Assembly (NCBI RefSeq): GCF_026151205.1
Contig: NC_087074.1
Span: 496,001-560,000 of the forward strand
DNA length: 64,000 bases
DNA from: Bolinopsis microptera
Lineage: Eukaryota; Ctenophora; Tentaculata; Lobata; Bolinopsidae
Direction: 5' to 3'
In this document: piece by piece, positions 46,011 to 58,100 of the stretch
How the letters are laid out: each line of letters starts with the position of its first letter
Numbering within the stretch: the first letter of the stretch is position 1
The notes under the pieces: model-generated
Told to the model about the DNA's origin: nothing
Databases searched by the model: none
The model's input: only the letters and a program-made list of their open reading frames with translations
Translations under genes and position numbers: made by a program

Positions 46011-49000
46011 CGTGTGTGTTTGTTTTAAAAAGTTGTTTTTATTATTTTAAAGTTTTTATTGTACTACAACTTCTGTACATCTTGTAGTTGTACACTTTCA
46101 TAACTTATTAAATAATCGAAATTTGATGATTGATTGAAATACAATGTTTTAATTATAATTTCGATTATTTGGAATCGAAAAAATTAATCTATAAATGAAT
46201 AACGGAATCTTCATTATGAAGTTACGAGATGATAATATAATTGGGGGGCAAAGTGGGGATCACAAAATTACCGGAAGTGTATGAGGCTGGCCGCTGTCGA
46301 GTGGGTCTGCCTAAAATTCACAGATCTAGCTATGGGTCTGAGACATATGTTTAAAAGAACCTTACCCCCACTTGACCCCCCCCCCCCCCCCGGCCCCCAG
46401 GCCACATTAGCTTAGTCACATATTTATCTCATGTTTAATATTGTACTAATATCCTCAAGTTCAAATGTTTTTACACATATGCTGATATGCTTATAGAATC
46501 GAGAATGTTCTGCTTTTAAAATCTAGAATGTTCTGTCTCGAATGAATGTTAGTTTGCTTAGATGTAAGGCTTGATCGATAAAATGTATATTAGGATAAAA
46601 TAACAAGTCGGGAAGTATTAGTCTAAATTAAAGCCGTGTGGATGTTTTATACTTAAGTTAGCTTTACTTATATCTGGATACTGTTGGGGAGCTTAAGTGT
46701 TTTGTTTTATGACTAATCTGTTTCCACTATTGAACAATGAAAATCTACAGAATCACTGTTCAAAACAAATGTATATATTAGCCTCATCTTTCTTTTCAAT
46801 GGAATTCACTAAACTTAATATAATTTCTGAGTTTTAATCCTCGCAGTAACTAAACCTCACCCCAGTCGACGCTGATCTCAGAGTTAGCACTGTACGACGT
46901 GGCTAATACTGTGGGCGTGGCGTGTGATTTGTCTCACATTGAATCTGCAGCTCAGGTCAAGGGATACGTTGGGGATTCTCAACTTGAAGAGTGCCTTCAG
47001 GGTTAGTGTTATCACTTACTTAACACTTCAGGGTTAGTGTTATCACTTACTTAACACTTCAGGGTTAGTGTTATCACTTACTTAACACTTCAGGGTTAGT
47101 GTTATCACTTACCTACTTAACACTTAACCAGCGAATTGTAAATATGGTAGAAGATTTTTAAATGGAGTGGAACTCATAGCCATTTAGCCATTTAGTCACA
47201 AAAGTTCGGTCTCTCACCATAATGTACCCATTATCATCGCCATGAACAAATTTGTTGTTCCCAAAGTGAGATTTTTCTCTACCCACTGACTTTGACTTAA
47301 CAAAAACTCATTTCAGGCAGTAAGATTGTGGTAATGCCCGCTGGTGTACCCAGAAAACCCGGCATGACACGTGACGATTTGTTCAACATCAACGCCGGAA
47401 TTGCTATGTCTCTCGCAGAGGCTGCCTCCAAAGCTTGTCCTGATGCCATGCTCTGCATCATCTCCAACCCGGTCAACTCTACTGTACCTATCGCTGCAGA
47501 GGTCAGTACTATATATATATTATATATAGAGGTCAGTTCTATCGCTCTCCCTACTACTAATGAGTCCGGTTTTTACCGTAAACTTGAAATTTAAAACATA
47601 ATTATGGAGGAATGCGGTTAGTTTTCGGAGTATATGCAGGCGAAAGGTCCGTGGGTATTGGTAACTATAGTTTCCTGACAAATTAATCTATTTAAAGACC
47701 TTACCTCACCTCTTAGGAGTCGTTCACATATTACGTAATCAGCCGAGGGGGGAGGGGGGGGTTTCCAAATGCTTACGGTTGATTACGGGGGGGGGGGGGG
47801 GGGGTTTCGGTTGTTGATTACGTAATCAAAATTTTGTTTTTTACCCTCTAGAATAATAACAATTTGACAATATTTTAATTCAAATTCCACTCAATTTCAC
47901 TCTGATAGTGATAAAATTTAGAAATTGATCGAATATCCGGCTATAATAGTAAGTAGTTTAGAAGGTGCCTGGCCGGATATCATGATAGCATGATCAGGGT
48001 AGCATGAAACGTAGAGAAAAGTGGTTTCTAGGGAAAAAGTCAAGGGGGCGGGGGGGGGGGGGGGGTCAGGCCATGATTACGTAATATTGCTGTCAGGAGG
48101 GGGGGGGGGGGGTTGGGTCTTGATTACGGTTGATTACAGAAGGGGGGGGGGGGGGGTAAAAATTGCTAAAATATTGATTACGTAATATGTGAACGACCTC
48201 TTATCAACACATACCAAGGTTTACAAGAAGAACGGAGTATTCGACCCTCGGAAGCTGTTCGGAGTAACCACGTTGGACATAGTGCGAGCTAACACATTCA
48301 TCTCGGAGCTGAAGGGAACTCCAGTAACCCAGACCCAGTGCCCTGTCATTGGGGGTCACGCAGGTACGTGCTAACCCAGACCCAGTGCCCTGTCATAGGG
48401 GGTCACGCAGGTACGTGCTAACCCAGACCCAGTGCCCTGTCATAGGGGGTCACGCAGGTACGTGCTAACCCAGACCCAGTGCCCTGTCATAGGGGGTCAC
48501 GCAGGTACGTGCTAACCCAGACCCAGTGCCCTGTCATAGGGGGTCACGCAGGTACGTGCTAACCCAGACCCAGTGCCCTGTCATTGGGGGTCACGCAGGT
48601 ACGTGCCACGAGGTTAGGGTTAGGTGTAAAGGGAACTCCAGTAACCCAGACCCAGTGCCCTGTCATTGGGGGTCACGCAGGTACGTGCTAACCCAGACCC
48701 AGTGCCCTGTCATAGGGGGTCACGCAGGTACGTGCTAACCCAGACCCAGTGCCCTGTCATTGGGGGTCACGAAGGTACGTGCTAACCCAGACCCAGTGCC
48801 CTGTCATAGGGGGTCACGCAGGTACGTGCTAACCCAGACCCAGTGCCCCTGTCATTGGGGGTCACGCAGGTACGTGCTAACCCAGACCCAGTGCCCTGTC
48901 ATTGGGGGTCACGCAGGTACGTGCTAACCCAGACTCAGTGCCCTGTCATTGGGGGTCACGCAGGTACGTGCTAACCCAGACCCAGTGCCCTGTCATTGGG

Positions 49001-51605
49001 GGTCACGCAGGTACGTGCTAACCCAGACCCAGTGCCCTGTCATTGGGGGTCACGAAGGTACGTGCTAACCCAGACCCAGTGCCCTGTCATAGGGGGTCAC
49101 GCAGGTACGTGCTAACCCAGACCCAGTGCCCTGTCATTGGGGGTCACGCAGGTACGTGCTAACCCAGACCCAGTGCCCTGTCATTGGGGGTCACGCAGGT
49201 ACGTGCTAACCCAGACCCAGTGCCCTGTCATTGGGGGTCACGCAGGTACGTGCTAACCCAGACCCAGTGCCCTGTCATTGGGGGTCACGCAGGTACGTGC
49301 TAACCCAGACTCAGTGCCCTGTCATTGGGGGTCACGCAGGTACGTGCTAACCCAGACCCAGTGCCCTGTCATTGGGGGTCACGCAGGTACGTGCTAACCC
49401 AGACCCAGTGCCCCTGTCATTGGGGGTCACGAAGGTACGTGCTAACCCAGACCCAGTGCCCTGTCATAGGGGGTCACGCAGGTACGTGCTAACCCAGACC
49501 CAGTGCCCTGTCATTGGGGGTCACGCAGGTACGTGCTAACCCAGACCCAGTGCCCTGTCATTGGGGGTCACGCAGGTACGTGCCACGAGGTTAGGGTTAG
49601 GTGTAAAGGGAACTCCAGTAACCCAGACCCAGTGCCCTGTCATTGGGGGTCACGCAGGTACGTGCTAACCCAGACCCAGTACGCTGTCATTGGGGGTCAC
49701 GCAGGTACGTGCTAACCCAGACCCAGTGCCCTGTCATTGGGGGTCACGCAGGTACGTGCTAACCCAGACCCAGTGCCCTGTCATTGGGGGTCACGCAGGT
49801 ACGTGCCACGAGGTTAGGGTTAGGTGTGACGTCATAGGGGGTCACGCAGGTACGTGCCACCAGGTTAGGGTTAGGTGTGACACATGATCTGTTTCATTCG
49901 CTGATGATTCATAGCTAATATCTGCGTAATCTGATAATTGTATGTGCAGAAAATGTTTAGGTCGTGAAGCACGTTGGTTATTGTAAGATGATATGTTATA
50001 TCGGGTTAGGTGCCACAAAACCCTGTCGTTAGTAATTCGGTACACTCTCAATGGTTTCAGGAGTCACAATCCTACCCCTCCTCTCCCAAGTGGAGCCGAG
50101 CTGCGAGTTCACAGACGAGGAACGAGCAGCCCTCACGGTTAGGATTCAGAATGCAGGAACTGAGGTTGTGGACGCTAAAGCAGGAGGTAGGAAACTTGTG
50201 GGCCAGGTCCCCAGACCGGTCTGGACTCATTAAATCTCGCAACTATTACACGTCCCCCCCCCCCCCCCCCCCCTCAACTATTACACGCCCCCCCCCCCCC
50301 CCAAATATTACACGTCCCCCCCAACTATTACACGTCCCCCCAACTAGTCCCCCCTCCCAACTATTACACGTCCACCCCCCCCCCCCCCAACTATTACACG
50401 TCCCCCCCCCCCCCCCCAACTATTACACGTCCCCCCCCCCCCAAATATTACACGTCCCCCCCAACTATTACACGTCCCCCCAACTAGTCCCCCCCCTCCC
50501 AACTATTACACGTCCCCCCCCCCAACTATTACACGTCCCCCCCCTCGCACCTATTACACGTACCCCCCCCCCCCCCCAACTATTACACGTCCCCCCCTAA
50601 CTATTACACGTCCCCCCCCCCAACTATTACACGTCCCCCCCCCCCAACTATTACACGCCCCCCCCCCCCCCCCCCAACTATTACACGTCTCCCCTCCCAA
50701 CTATTACACGTCCCCCCTCCCCCTCCCCAACTATTACACGTCCCCCCTCGGCCTCCCCCTCCCCAACTATTACACGTCCCCCCTCCCCCTCCCGCGCGAG
50801 TAAACCACATTTTGTTAAGCGACGTATCCTCTCAGGAGGCTCAGCTACTTTGAGTATGGCGTACGCTGGAGCCCGATTCGCGTTTGCTCTACTGCAGGCC
50901 ATGAACGGTGCTAAGAATGTCGTGGAATGCAGCTACGTAAGTAACCATTTTAATCAAGCCAACGATAACACAACTCAGTCTTCTCTAATGTCATATTCGA
51001 CTGAATATTTTAAATTCTCATTCTCAAAAATTATTTTTGAGTATTTTTGAGAAAAGTTTCCAGGAGATCGAGAGGCGGAAACTCATTCTCATGATTTTGA
51101 GTATTTTTGGACCACATTGCACTGATATGAAGAATGATTTGGTATATCATTATTTTTGAGTAGACAATTTTTAAGAAAATGAGAGATCCATGCTGAATTT
51201 CTCAGATTCAAACATAATTTTTTAGTGGACAATTTTTGAGAAAATGAGAAATCCATGCTGAATTTCTCAGATTCAAAAATAATTTTTGAGACATATTTGA
51301 GTATTCTCGGCGAAAATGGTCAAATTCTCAGATTCAAAAATTCTCAAAAATACTCATGACCCCCCCCCCCCCCCCCCCCCCTAAATTACTCGAGTTCATG
51401 ATAATATAAATATACCACATCGCAGGTTGAATCAGACGTAACAGATCTGCAATTCTTCTCGAACCCCCTTCTTTTGGGACCCCACGGAATCGAAGCGAAC
51501 CTCGGAATGGGAACCCTGATCGACTTCGAACAGGAATGTCTCGAGAAACTGAAGCCGGAGCTGTCAGGTAGCATCGCTAAAGGAGTCGCATTCGCCAACC
51601 AATAA
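44555..51605 (+). CDS. MDH2: Mitochondrial malate dehydrogenase
   Basis: Seven exons: 44555-44701, 46866-47001, 47317-47501, 48219-48363, 50061-50186, 50836-50936, 51426-51605. They give 339 residues (human 338) with closing phases. NAD-dependent malate/oxaloacetate interconversion in the TCA cycle. The leader [20 protein letters not shown] is basic and acid-free, as a matrix-targeting peptide should be. The Rossmann loop is [10 protein letters not shown]. The active-site loop [14 protein letters not shown] holds the substrate arginines. NPVNST follows, then the catalytic pair D176 ([11 protein letters not shown]) and H203 (VIGGHAG), then [20 protein letters not shown] overlaps the stop codon. 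Introns 2, 3 and 4 carry duplicated donors, intron 3 a MITE, and introns 1, 5 and 6 long poly(G) or poly(C) runs. Confidence 0.97.
45040..46391 (+). repeat. Poly(G)/(C) tracts in MDH2 intron 1
   Basis: Homopolymer G runs of about 18 (near 45041), 17 (near 45830) and over 30 (near 45976-46009), plus C runs near 45864 and 46378-46391. They sit in otherwise AT-rich sequence. Runs this long can form G-quadruplexes and are prone to slippage; assembled lengths should be treated as approximate. Confidence 0.85.
46992..47124 (+). repeat. 31-bp duplications of MDH2 exon 2 donor
   Basis: Exon 2 ends ...CTTCAGG|GTTAGT. The segment CTTCAGGGTTAGTGTTATCA with following bases (31-bp period) is present about four times, so each copy recreates the exon end and its donor. 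Offset is out of frame. Confidence 0.9.
47495..47540 (+). repeat. 30-bp duplication of MDH2 exon 3 donor
   Basis: GAG|GTCAGT at the exon 3 end (47499) recurs 30 bp downstream (47529) after an AT-dinucleotide run. The intervening frame is open, so use of the second donor would add ten residues ([10 protein letters not shown]) without a frameshift. Confidence 0.75.
47719..48197. mobile_element. G-rich MITE with 22-bp TIRs in MDH2 intron 3
   Basis: A 479-bp element whose left end GTCGTTCACATATTACGTAA... is repeated inverted at the right end (...TTACGTAATATGTGAACGAC) over 22 bp. A CTT flanks each end (47712-47714 and 48199-48201), a possible 3-bp target duplication. The interior has several GATTACGTAATC/GATTACGG phrases and five G runs of 8-17. 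A related left end is at 54287 and a degraded one near 61163. It lies 21 bp from the exon 4 start. Confidence 0.82.
48325..49880 (+). repeat. 47-bp array derived from MDH2 exon 4 end and donor
   Basis: About 33 copies of a 47-bp unit. Each contains the last coding bases of exon 4 (ACCCAGACCCAGTGCCCTGT, then the GGGGGTCACGCAG end) and the donor GTACGT. Longer units near 48610-48640 and 49585-49620 carry extra exon sequence (GGGAACTCCAGTAACCCAG) joined to a GTTAGGGTTAGGTGT phrase. The first unit is the real exon end. Reading through the first donor meets TAA within three codons, so later donors would give a truncated product. Confidence 0.95.
50245..50790 (+). repeat. C-rich ACTATTACACGT repeats in MDH2 intron 5
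   Basis: About 20 irregular copies of AACTATTACACGTCCCCC with variable C runs (5 to about 20), starting about 60 bp beyond the exon 5 donor. Apparent proline-rich or glycine-rich frames here are composition artefacts. Confidence 0.9.
51000..51381. repeat. Foldback-type repeat in MDH2 intron 6
   Basis: Multiple AAAATTTTTGAG/CTCAAAAAT phrases in both orientations, a 65-bp segment (GACAATTTTTGAGAAAATGA...) present twice, and inverted ends (AGTATTTTTGAGAA near 51036, TTCTCAAAAATACTC near 51340) followed by a C20 run. Probably a degraded foldback or MITE insertion. Confidence 0.5.
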
Positions 51606-52168
51606 ACAAACTACCATTAATTAATTAGTGATTCGTGATCTTCATTATAAGTATGGGACCCGATTACTAGTGTGATACTGGTGTGATACTGGTGTGTTAC
51701 TGGTAGTTACTGGGAGTTGATTGCACACCCCTTGACCTCTCTATTGAGAGAAAGTTACACTTAATTGTTATTGTTTAATTTATTAAACTTGCATCTAGCT
51801 TCAAATATTCGATTTTACAACACTAAGATCACCCTTCAGTCTTCGCTGGTTTTAGCCAAGTGACCGGAAGCTCTTATTTTGGTGTGGATTAGGATAAATG
51901 ATTTGTTTTGCCGTGAAAGTTTTGTACACATGTTTAGATCAATACTTCTTACACAGATGTAATAGCAAAGCGTATATTTTCTTTCTTCAGTTGAAGGTGG
52001 CGTGATTTCAAAACTGATTTTAATCATCTCAAAATCGTAAAGGTCAAATAAAGACATTCAAATAAAACTGTTTTTAACGATGTAATTTACGAGTCTCACA
52101 TTAGAATCCTCCGGCCTGAACCCAGCTGAATAACTTGTCCAATAGCTCACTTAAGAATGTGATCATAC
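51606..52168. other. Convergent 3' region of MDH2 and the Ig gene
   Basis: Tail-to-tail spacer that must hold the 3' UTRs of MDH2 (+) and the Ig gene (-). It includes a 73-codon minus-strand frame (51836-52057) that I do not recognise and treat as 3' UTR. Confidence 0.5.
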
Positions 52169-55100
52169 CTAAAATAGTCTCATATAATAAGGGGTGGGAC
52201 TGGAAACCTCCTCTGAAGCCTCAGTTTCCGTAGTCAGAGGTCCGGTGGTGACGAGCTCGGGAGTTGTGCTCGCTGGATCAGTCACTGGATCAGTCACCAG
52301 GTCATCAAGCAGGTCGTTAATTTCAACAGGTAAAATAGGGACCAGCTCTCCGGTACCATAGAACGTGGCCTCGTTTTCAAATACCTCCACATAGTAGTCT
52401 TCGTGAGCTTCCCCGTGTGGGTTTGTCGCTCTGCATCTGTACCTGTGGATAATAGTATATTAGGATGAGAAATATACTGCAGATTAGAGTATATGTATAC
52501 ATGGGGGTGTGTGCTGTTAAAATCTTTTTATCTTATAAACGAAGAGGGTGGCAGGTCAAAAGTGTGACTATGTAACCTAAAATTGTTATTTATTTTGTTT
52601 GGTTATGTCTCGTAGAATCTGTAGCCTAGCCTGTTTATGACAAACTTCTTAATTTTATCGCCCCATTCAGGAACTTTAAGTAGAATGAGTTTATAATTTT
52701 AACAGTTTACAGCGATTATTAAGAACGGTCTCCAGGCCGCTGTAAAAACTTCTTCCTTAATATAATATAACGCTCGAGACAACATTGAAGTTATGGCGAA
52801 GTTGGAAATATGATTAGGAAAGTTTGTCCCACTTTTCCAGTCTATTGTGTTCTTTAACACGATTTCTAAAGCACGCATGGAATTTAGAAATTGGAGCAAA
52901 TCCAAATGTTTCTTAAACGCTGTCACCTTTACAGACACTTTGAAACTTTTGACACCCCTCTAATATAAAGTGCCAAGTTGTTACCTCCTAATAGAGTTGT
53001 TCTAATTGTCCTGAATGTGTTAGATGATAAGATATGCTAGATAGTAGATATGTATGAACTGCCATTCCACGGAACTGTCTATATTTTCCGCACGGTTGCT
53101 CTTTAATCAATTATCACGGCTAGGCGACCCATTACCATCTTAGTCTTACGTACTTAGGTCTTAGCCGTCTTTCAGTTTTACCCAATGTAAATCAGGAGAA
53201 AAAAGAAGTTTCTCTAGATTAGTGTTTAGCTGATTGTAACCAGAAGGAATCGATGATAGGGTGTTATAGTAACCAGGAACTAGTTACTGGGTGTCATAGT
53301 AACCAGGAACTAGTTACTGGGTGTCATAGTAACCAGGAACTAGTTACTGGGTGTCATAGTAACCAGGAACTAGTTACTGGGTGTCATAGTAACCAGGAAC
53401 TAGTTACTGGGTGTCATAGTAACCAGGAACTAGGGAATTAACTATTTAATCTTCTTTCATATGATGCATTTTATTTTAGCTACACGCGATATTTAGTACA
53501 ATGACTTCATGTCATTCTACTAAAATTGGCTTAATGCTTGATAGACATGTTCGATTTCATCTGCTTGCATAATGTGCATATTGCATATTATTATGTTGTC
53601 CTTTAAAAGTTTAAAGCACATATTACTATCTCGCTGCACAACACTGGAGCTGGGTAGCTACACATTCACTGTATTTAAGGTGTTATGTCAGCGACTCAAC
53701 AGAATACCAGACAAGATTTTGGTTCCCAATTTGTTGAGACGCCACTCCCCCTGTAGTGTGCTGTATTACTTAGTGTGACTACACTTACTTGTAGTTTTAG
53801 AGGATATTATATACGTTGACTAGACAAGGTTTGGTGGTTACAAGTGGAACTTGTAACATTAACAATAGGCTTCATTCTCCTGGAAACAGAAGAATGTTCA
53901 TTTTAACATGTTTGTGGCATAATAGCTGCTTTATGATTTTTCTACACCAAAAGTCAATTATGAGGTGGATTTGTAACCAAAATTGGTGAATTTAAAATTC
54001 TCCATAATTCACTTCCTTAGGTTTAGTCTTATCGACAACATAAAGAAGAAGACATGGTAATTTGATTTTCTGATAGCTTTTCATTGTCACGACGCACGAG
54101 GATTAGATAAATCCCGATCACCAGTCTCCGTGTATACTTTCGGTATAATGGTCTGTATCTTTTAATAATCATGCCGTATAATCCTCATGCGGGTCAAACA
54201 CTATGAGTTCTCAAAAGGGACTGCCTCCAGTTTGGATTTTGGTTCAACTTAGTTTTTAAAAGTACACTAAATAGCATTAACTCGTCGTTCATATATTACG
54301 TAATCAGTTCTAAATGATTATTGATTATGCTGGTGTAACTGTAATAACACAATAGCTATGCTGATCACGGAGGGGTGAGGGGTGAGGGGTGAGGGGTGAG
54401 GGGTGAGGGGTTATTACACCGCAGGATTATTAAAAGATACTGACCATTATATCACGTTTACACGAAGTCTATCCAGAGCTTCAGTCTAGAAACTGTAGTG
54501 TAGTATGTAGTGTAGTATAGTACCGTACCTGATTTATTGCTATTGGCTACTAGTTGAGTACTAGTACTACTGGCATAAGTTAAAGTAACTTTAAGTACAC
54601 AGTCACTAACTATTAATAATAGTAAACATAGTAGTATGTAGATTGTAGAAGTATGTAGTATGTAGTATGTAGTATGTAGTATTTAGTGTAGTATGTAGTA
54701 TGTAGATTGTAGAAGTATGTAGTATGTAGTATGTAGTGTAGTATGTAGTATGTAGATTGTAGAAGTATGTAGTATGTAGTATTTAGTGTAGTATGTAGTA
54801 TGTAGTATGTAGTGTGTAGTGTAGTATGTAGTATGTAGTACTAGTATTTAGTGTAGTATGTAGTATGTAGTATGCAGTTTGTAGTATGTAGTATTTAGTG
54901 TAGTATGTAGTATGTAGTATGTAGTATGTAGTATGTAGTATGTAGTATGTAGTTTGTAGTATGTAGTATGTAGTATTTAGTGTAGTATGTAGTGTAGTAT
55001 GTAATATGTAGTGTAGTATGTAGTATGTAGTATGTAGTATGTAGTATGTAGTATGTAGTATGTAGTATGTAGTGTATTATTCAGTATGTAGTATGTAGTA

Positions 55101-58100
55101 TGTAGTATGTAGTATGTAGTATGTAGTATGTAGTATGTAGTGTATTATTTAGTATGTAGTATGTAGTTTGTAGTTTGTAGTATGTAGTATGTAGTATTTA
55201 GTGTAGTATGTAGTGTAGTATTTAGTGTAGTATGTAATATGTAGTACGTAGTGTAGTATGTAGTATGTAGTATGTAGTATGTAGTATGTAGTATGTAGTA
55301 TGTAGTGTATTATTTAGTATGTAGTATGTAGTATGTAGTATGTAGTATGTAGTATGTAGTATGTAGTATGTAGTATGTAGTATGTAGTTACAAATAAAAT
55401 TAAAATTTTATATAACAGTTAAAAAATCAATAAAACCCACCAGCCACTATCCTCGACACTAGCTAGTTGAGTTAGGGTTACTTCTATCAAGGTGTCTTCA
55501 GCATTGTTACTGGTGATATCAAAATCCTGCGGCGGATGAGGAATTTAAAAAATCGTGCTAATTAGAAGAGTTATAACTGTCATGTAAAATGTAAATCGGA
55601 AATAGGATTTCATCTCATTCAATGAATCGAGTGTTAATCTATATCTTAATTTTGATTTTCCCGAAGTGATAAACTTTGTTAAGGAATTGCATGATTAATG
55701 CAGTGTAGCGGTGAAAAAGGTAGATCAAATTATTACAAACCAATTCAATGTCGTCTTCGTTGTCCACGCTGTTAAATGAATCCTCGCTGAGTTTTATTAT
55801 CTTGGCAGTGGGAGGGGGGTAGGCTCTGACTATGCAGGACAGAATCATCGTGTCTCCTGAGAAAGAGGGGATCATGGTGTGTCTCCTGAGAAAGAGGGGA
55901 TCATAGTGCCATCCCCGATCATGGTGCCACCCCCGACAAGATGAGGTAAATATAATTGTGACAAAATGCTTGAACAGGAATTTGCAGTACTAAGGGGCTA
56001 TCTGCTTACGACGTCCGGCAAATAGGGAGGGGTGGTTTTGGAATTTTGGAAAAATCCGGACAGGGGGAGGGGGGGGGTTGGTTTCAGTAAATCCGGACGT
56101 CCGGAAATGTTGGCAGAATTAACGAAAAAGTCCCATTTATTTCAACTCTTTGAATTCTATTTCAACTCTATGAATTTTATTAATAATGAATTTGAGTTGA
56201 TTTTATTTGTACTCTTAAAAGTAGCTGGATATCCGGACGTCCGGGGGAGGAGGGGGGGGGAGGGGTGGTTTTAAAAATTCGGACACACCCGGACAGGGGG
56301 AGGGGGTGGTCTGAAAATCTGCGATTTTGGCGGACGTTCAGTTTCCCATGATGTTGCTTTGAAGTTTAGTTAAAAGTCTTAGATATTAGAATGTAATTGT
56401 ATACCCATCATTGTGGCAATATTGTACTGTTCATGATACATTCAACACTACAATTATATAACAAATAATTTGAGGAAGCGATGTAACAGAACCAATATTT
56501 AATGTCCCCACCCCCTCCCCCAAGTCCCCATTCATCGCAGCTCTCTAGTTTTACTGCATCTTAATGTTATTCAGTACGAACTACAAGTCGTTCGGCTGTC
56601 AATTCAATAAAATTAATTAAATTCAAATTTTATATCAGGTAACTTGTGCTGGTTACTCTAATATGATGCGAACTCTCATTGAATCATGAGCAAGACACAT
56701 TTAAAGACAGGTCAACTAGAGGTTAAATACTGAAATTATTTCAGCCTAATTTGATCTTCTAATGTACCATTCACCACAATCCGTTACCTAGTGTCACTAG
56801 ACAGGTACTAGTAGTGCCTACCTAGTGGCACTAGGCAGGTACTAGTATTGTAACACTGGTAACTAGTAGTGCCTACCTAGTGGCACTAGGCAGGTACTAG
56901 TATTGTAACCCTGGTAACTAGTAGCGCCTACCTAGTGGCACTAGGCAGGTACTAGTATTGTAACCCTGGTAACTAGTAGCGCCTACCTAGTGGCACTAGG
57001 CAGGTACTAGTATTGTAACACTGGTAACTAGTAGTGCCTACCTAGTGGCACTAGGCAGGTACTAGTATTGTAACCCTGGTAACTAGTAGCGCCTACCTAG
57101 TGGCACTAGGCAGGTACTAGTATTGTAACCCTGGTAACTAGTAGTCCCTACCTAGTGGCACTAGGCAGGTACTAGTATTGTAACCCTGGTAACTAGTAGT
57201 GCCTACCTAGTGGCACTAGGCAGGTACTAGTATTGTAACCCTGGTAACTAGTAGTCCCTACCTAGTGGCACTAGGCAGGTACTAGTATTGTAACCCTGGT
57301 AACTAGTAGTGCCTACCTAGTGGCACTAGGCAGGTACTAGTATTGTAACCCTGGTAACTAGTAGTCCCTACCTAGTGGCACTAGGCAGGTACTAGTATTG
57401 TAACCCTGGTAACTAGTAGTGCCTACCTAGTGGCACTAGGCAGGTACTAGTATTGTAACCCTGGTAACTAGTAGTGCCTACCTAGTGGCACTAGGCAGGT
57501 ACTAGTATTGTAACCCTGGTAACTAGTAGTGCCTACCTAGTGGCACTAGGCAGGTACTAGTATTGTTACCCTGGTAACTAGTAGTGCCTACCTAGTGGCA
57601 CTAGGCAGGTACTAGTATTGTTACCCTGGTAACTAGTAGTGCCTACCTAGTGGCACTAGGCAGGTACTAGTATTGTAACCCTGGTAACTAGTAGTGCCTA
57701 CCTAGTGGCACTAGGCAGGTACTAGTATTGTAACCCTGGTAACTAGTAGTCCCTACCTAGTGGCACTAGGCAGGTACTAGTATTGTAACCTTGGTAACTA
57801 GTAGTGCCTACCTCTGACATGTGTCACGTGCTCAACACATGTTACTCATCAGGAAAGCATTTTAACCCTGTGATCATTCTATGTAAATGATGAAGTATTG
57901 TAACCATGGTAACTAGTGTAAATGATAAAGTATTGTAACCATGGTAACTAGTGTAAATGATAAAGTATTGTAACCATGGTAACTAGTGTAAATGATAAAG
58001 TATTGTAACCATGGTAACTAGTGTAAATGATAAAGTATTGTAACCATGGTAACTAGTGTAAATGATAAAGTATTGTAACCATGGTAACTAGTGTAAATGA

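Noticed and set aside
48526..49887. Short frames repeating [15 protein letters not shown]
   Set aside because: Copies of the end of MDH2 exon 4 within the array; not separate genes.
50010..50902. Proline-rich (+) and glycine-rich (-) frames
   Set aside because: They come from poly(C) repeats in MDH2 intron 5; the only real coding parts are exons 5 and 6.
51836..52938. Minus-strand frames of 73 and 79 residues near the Ig gene 3' end
   Set aside because: No homology recognised. The first lies in the expected 3' UTR and the second in intron 3; neither fits the splice phases of the gene.
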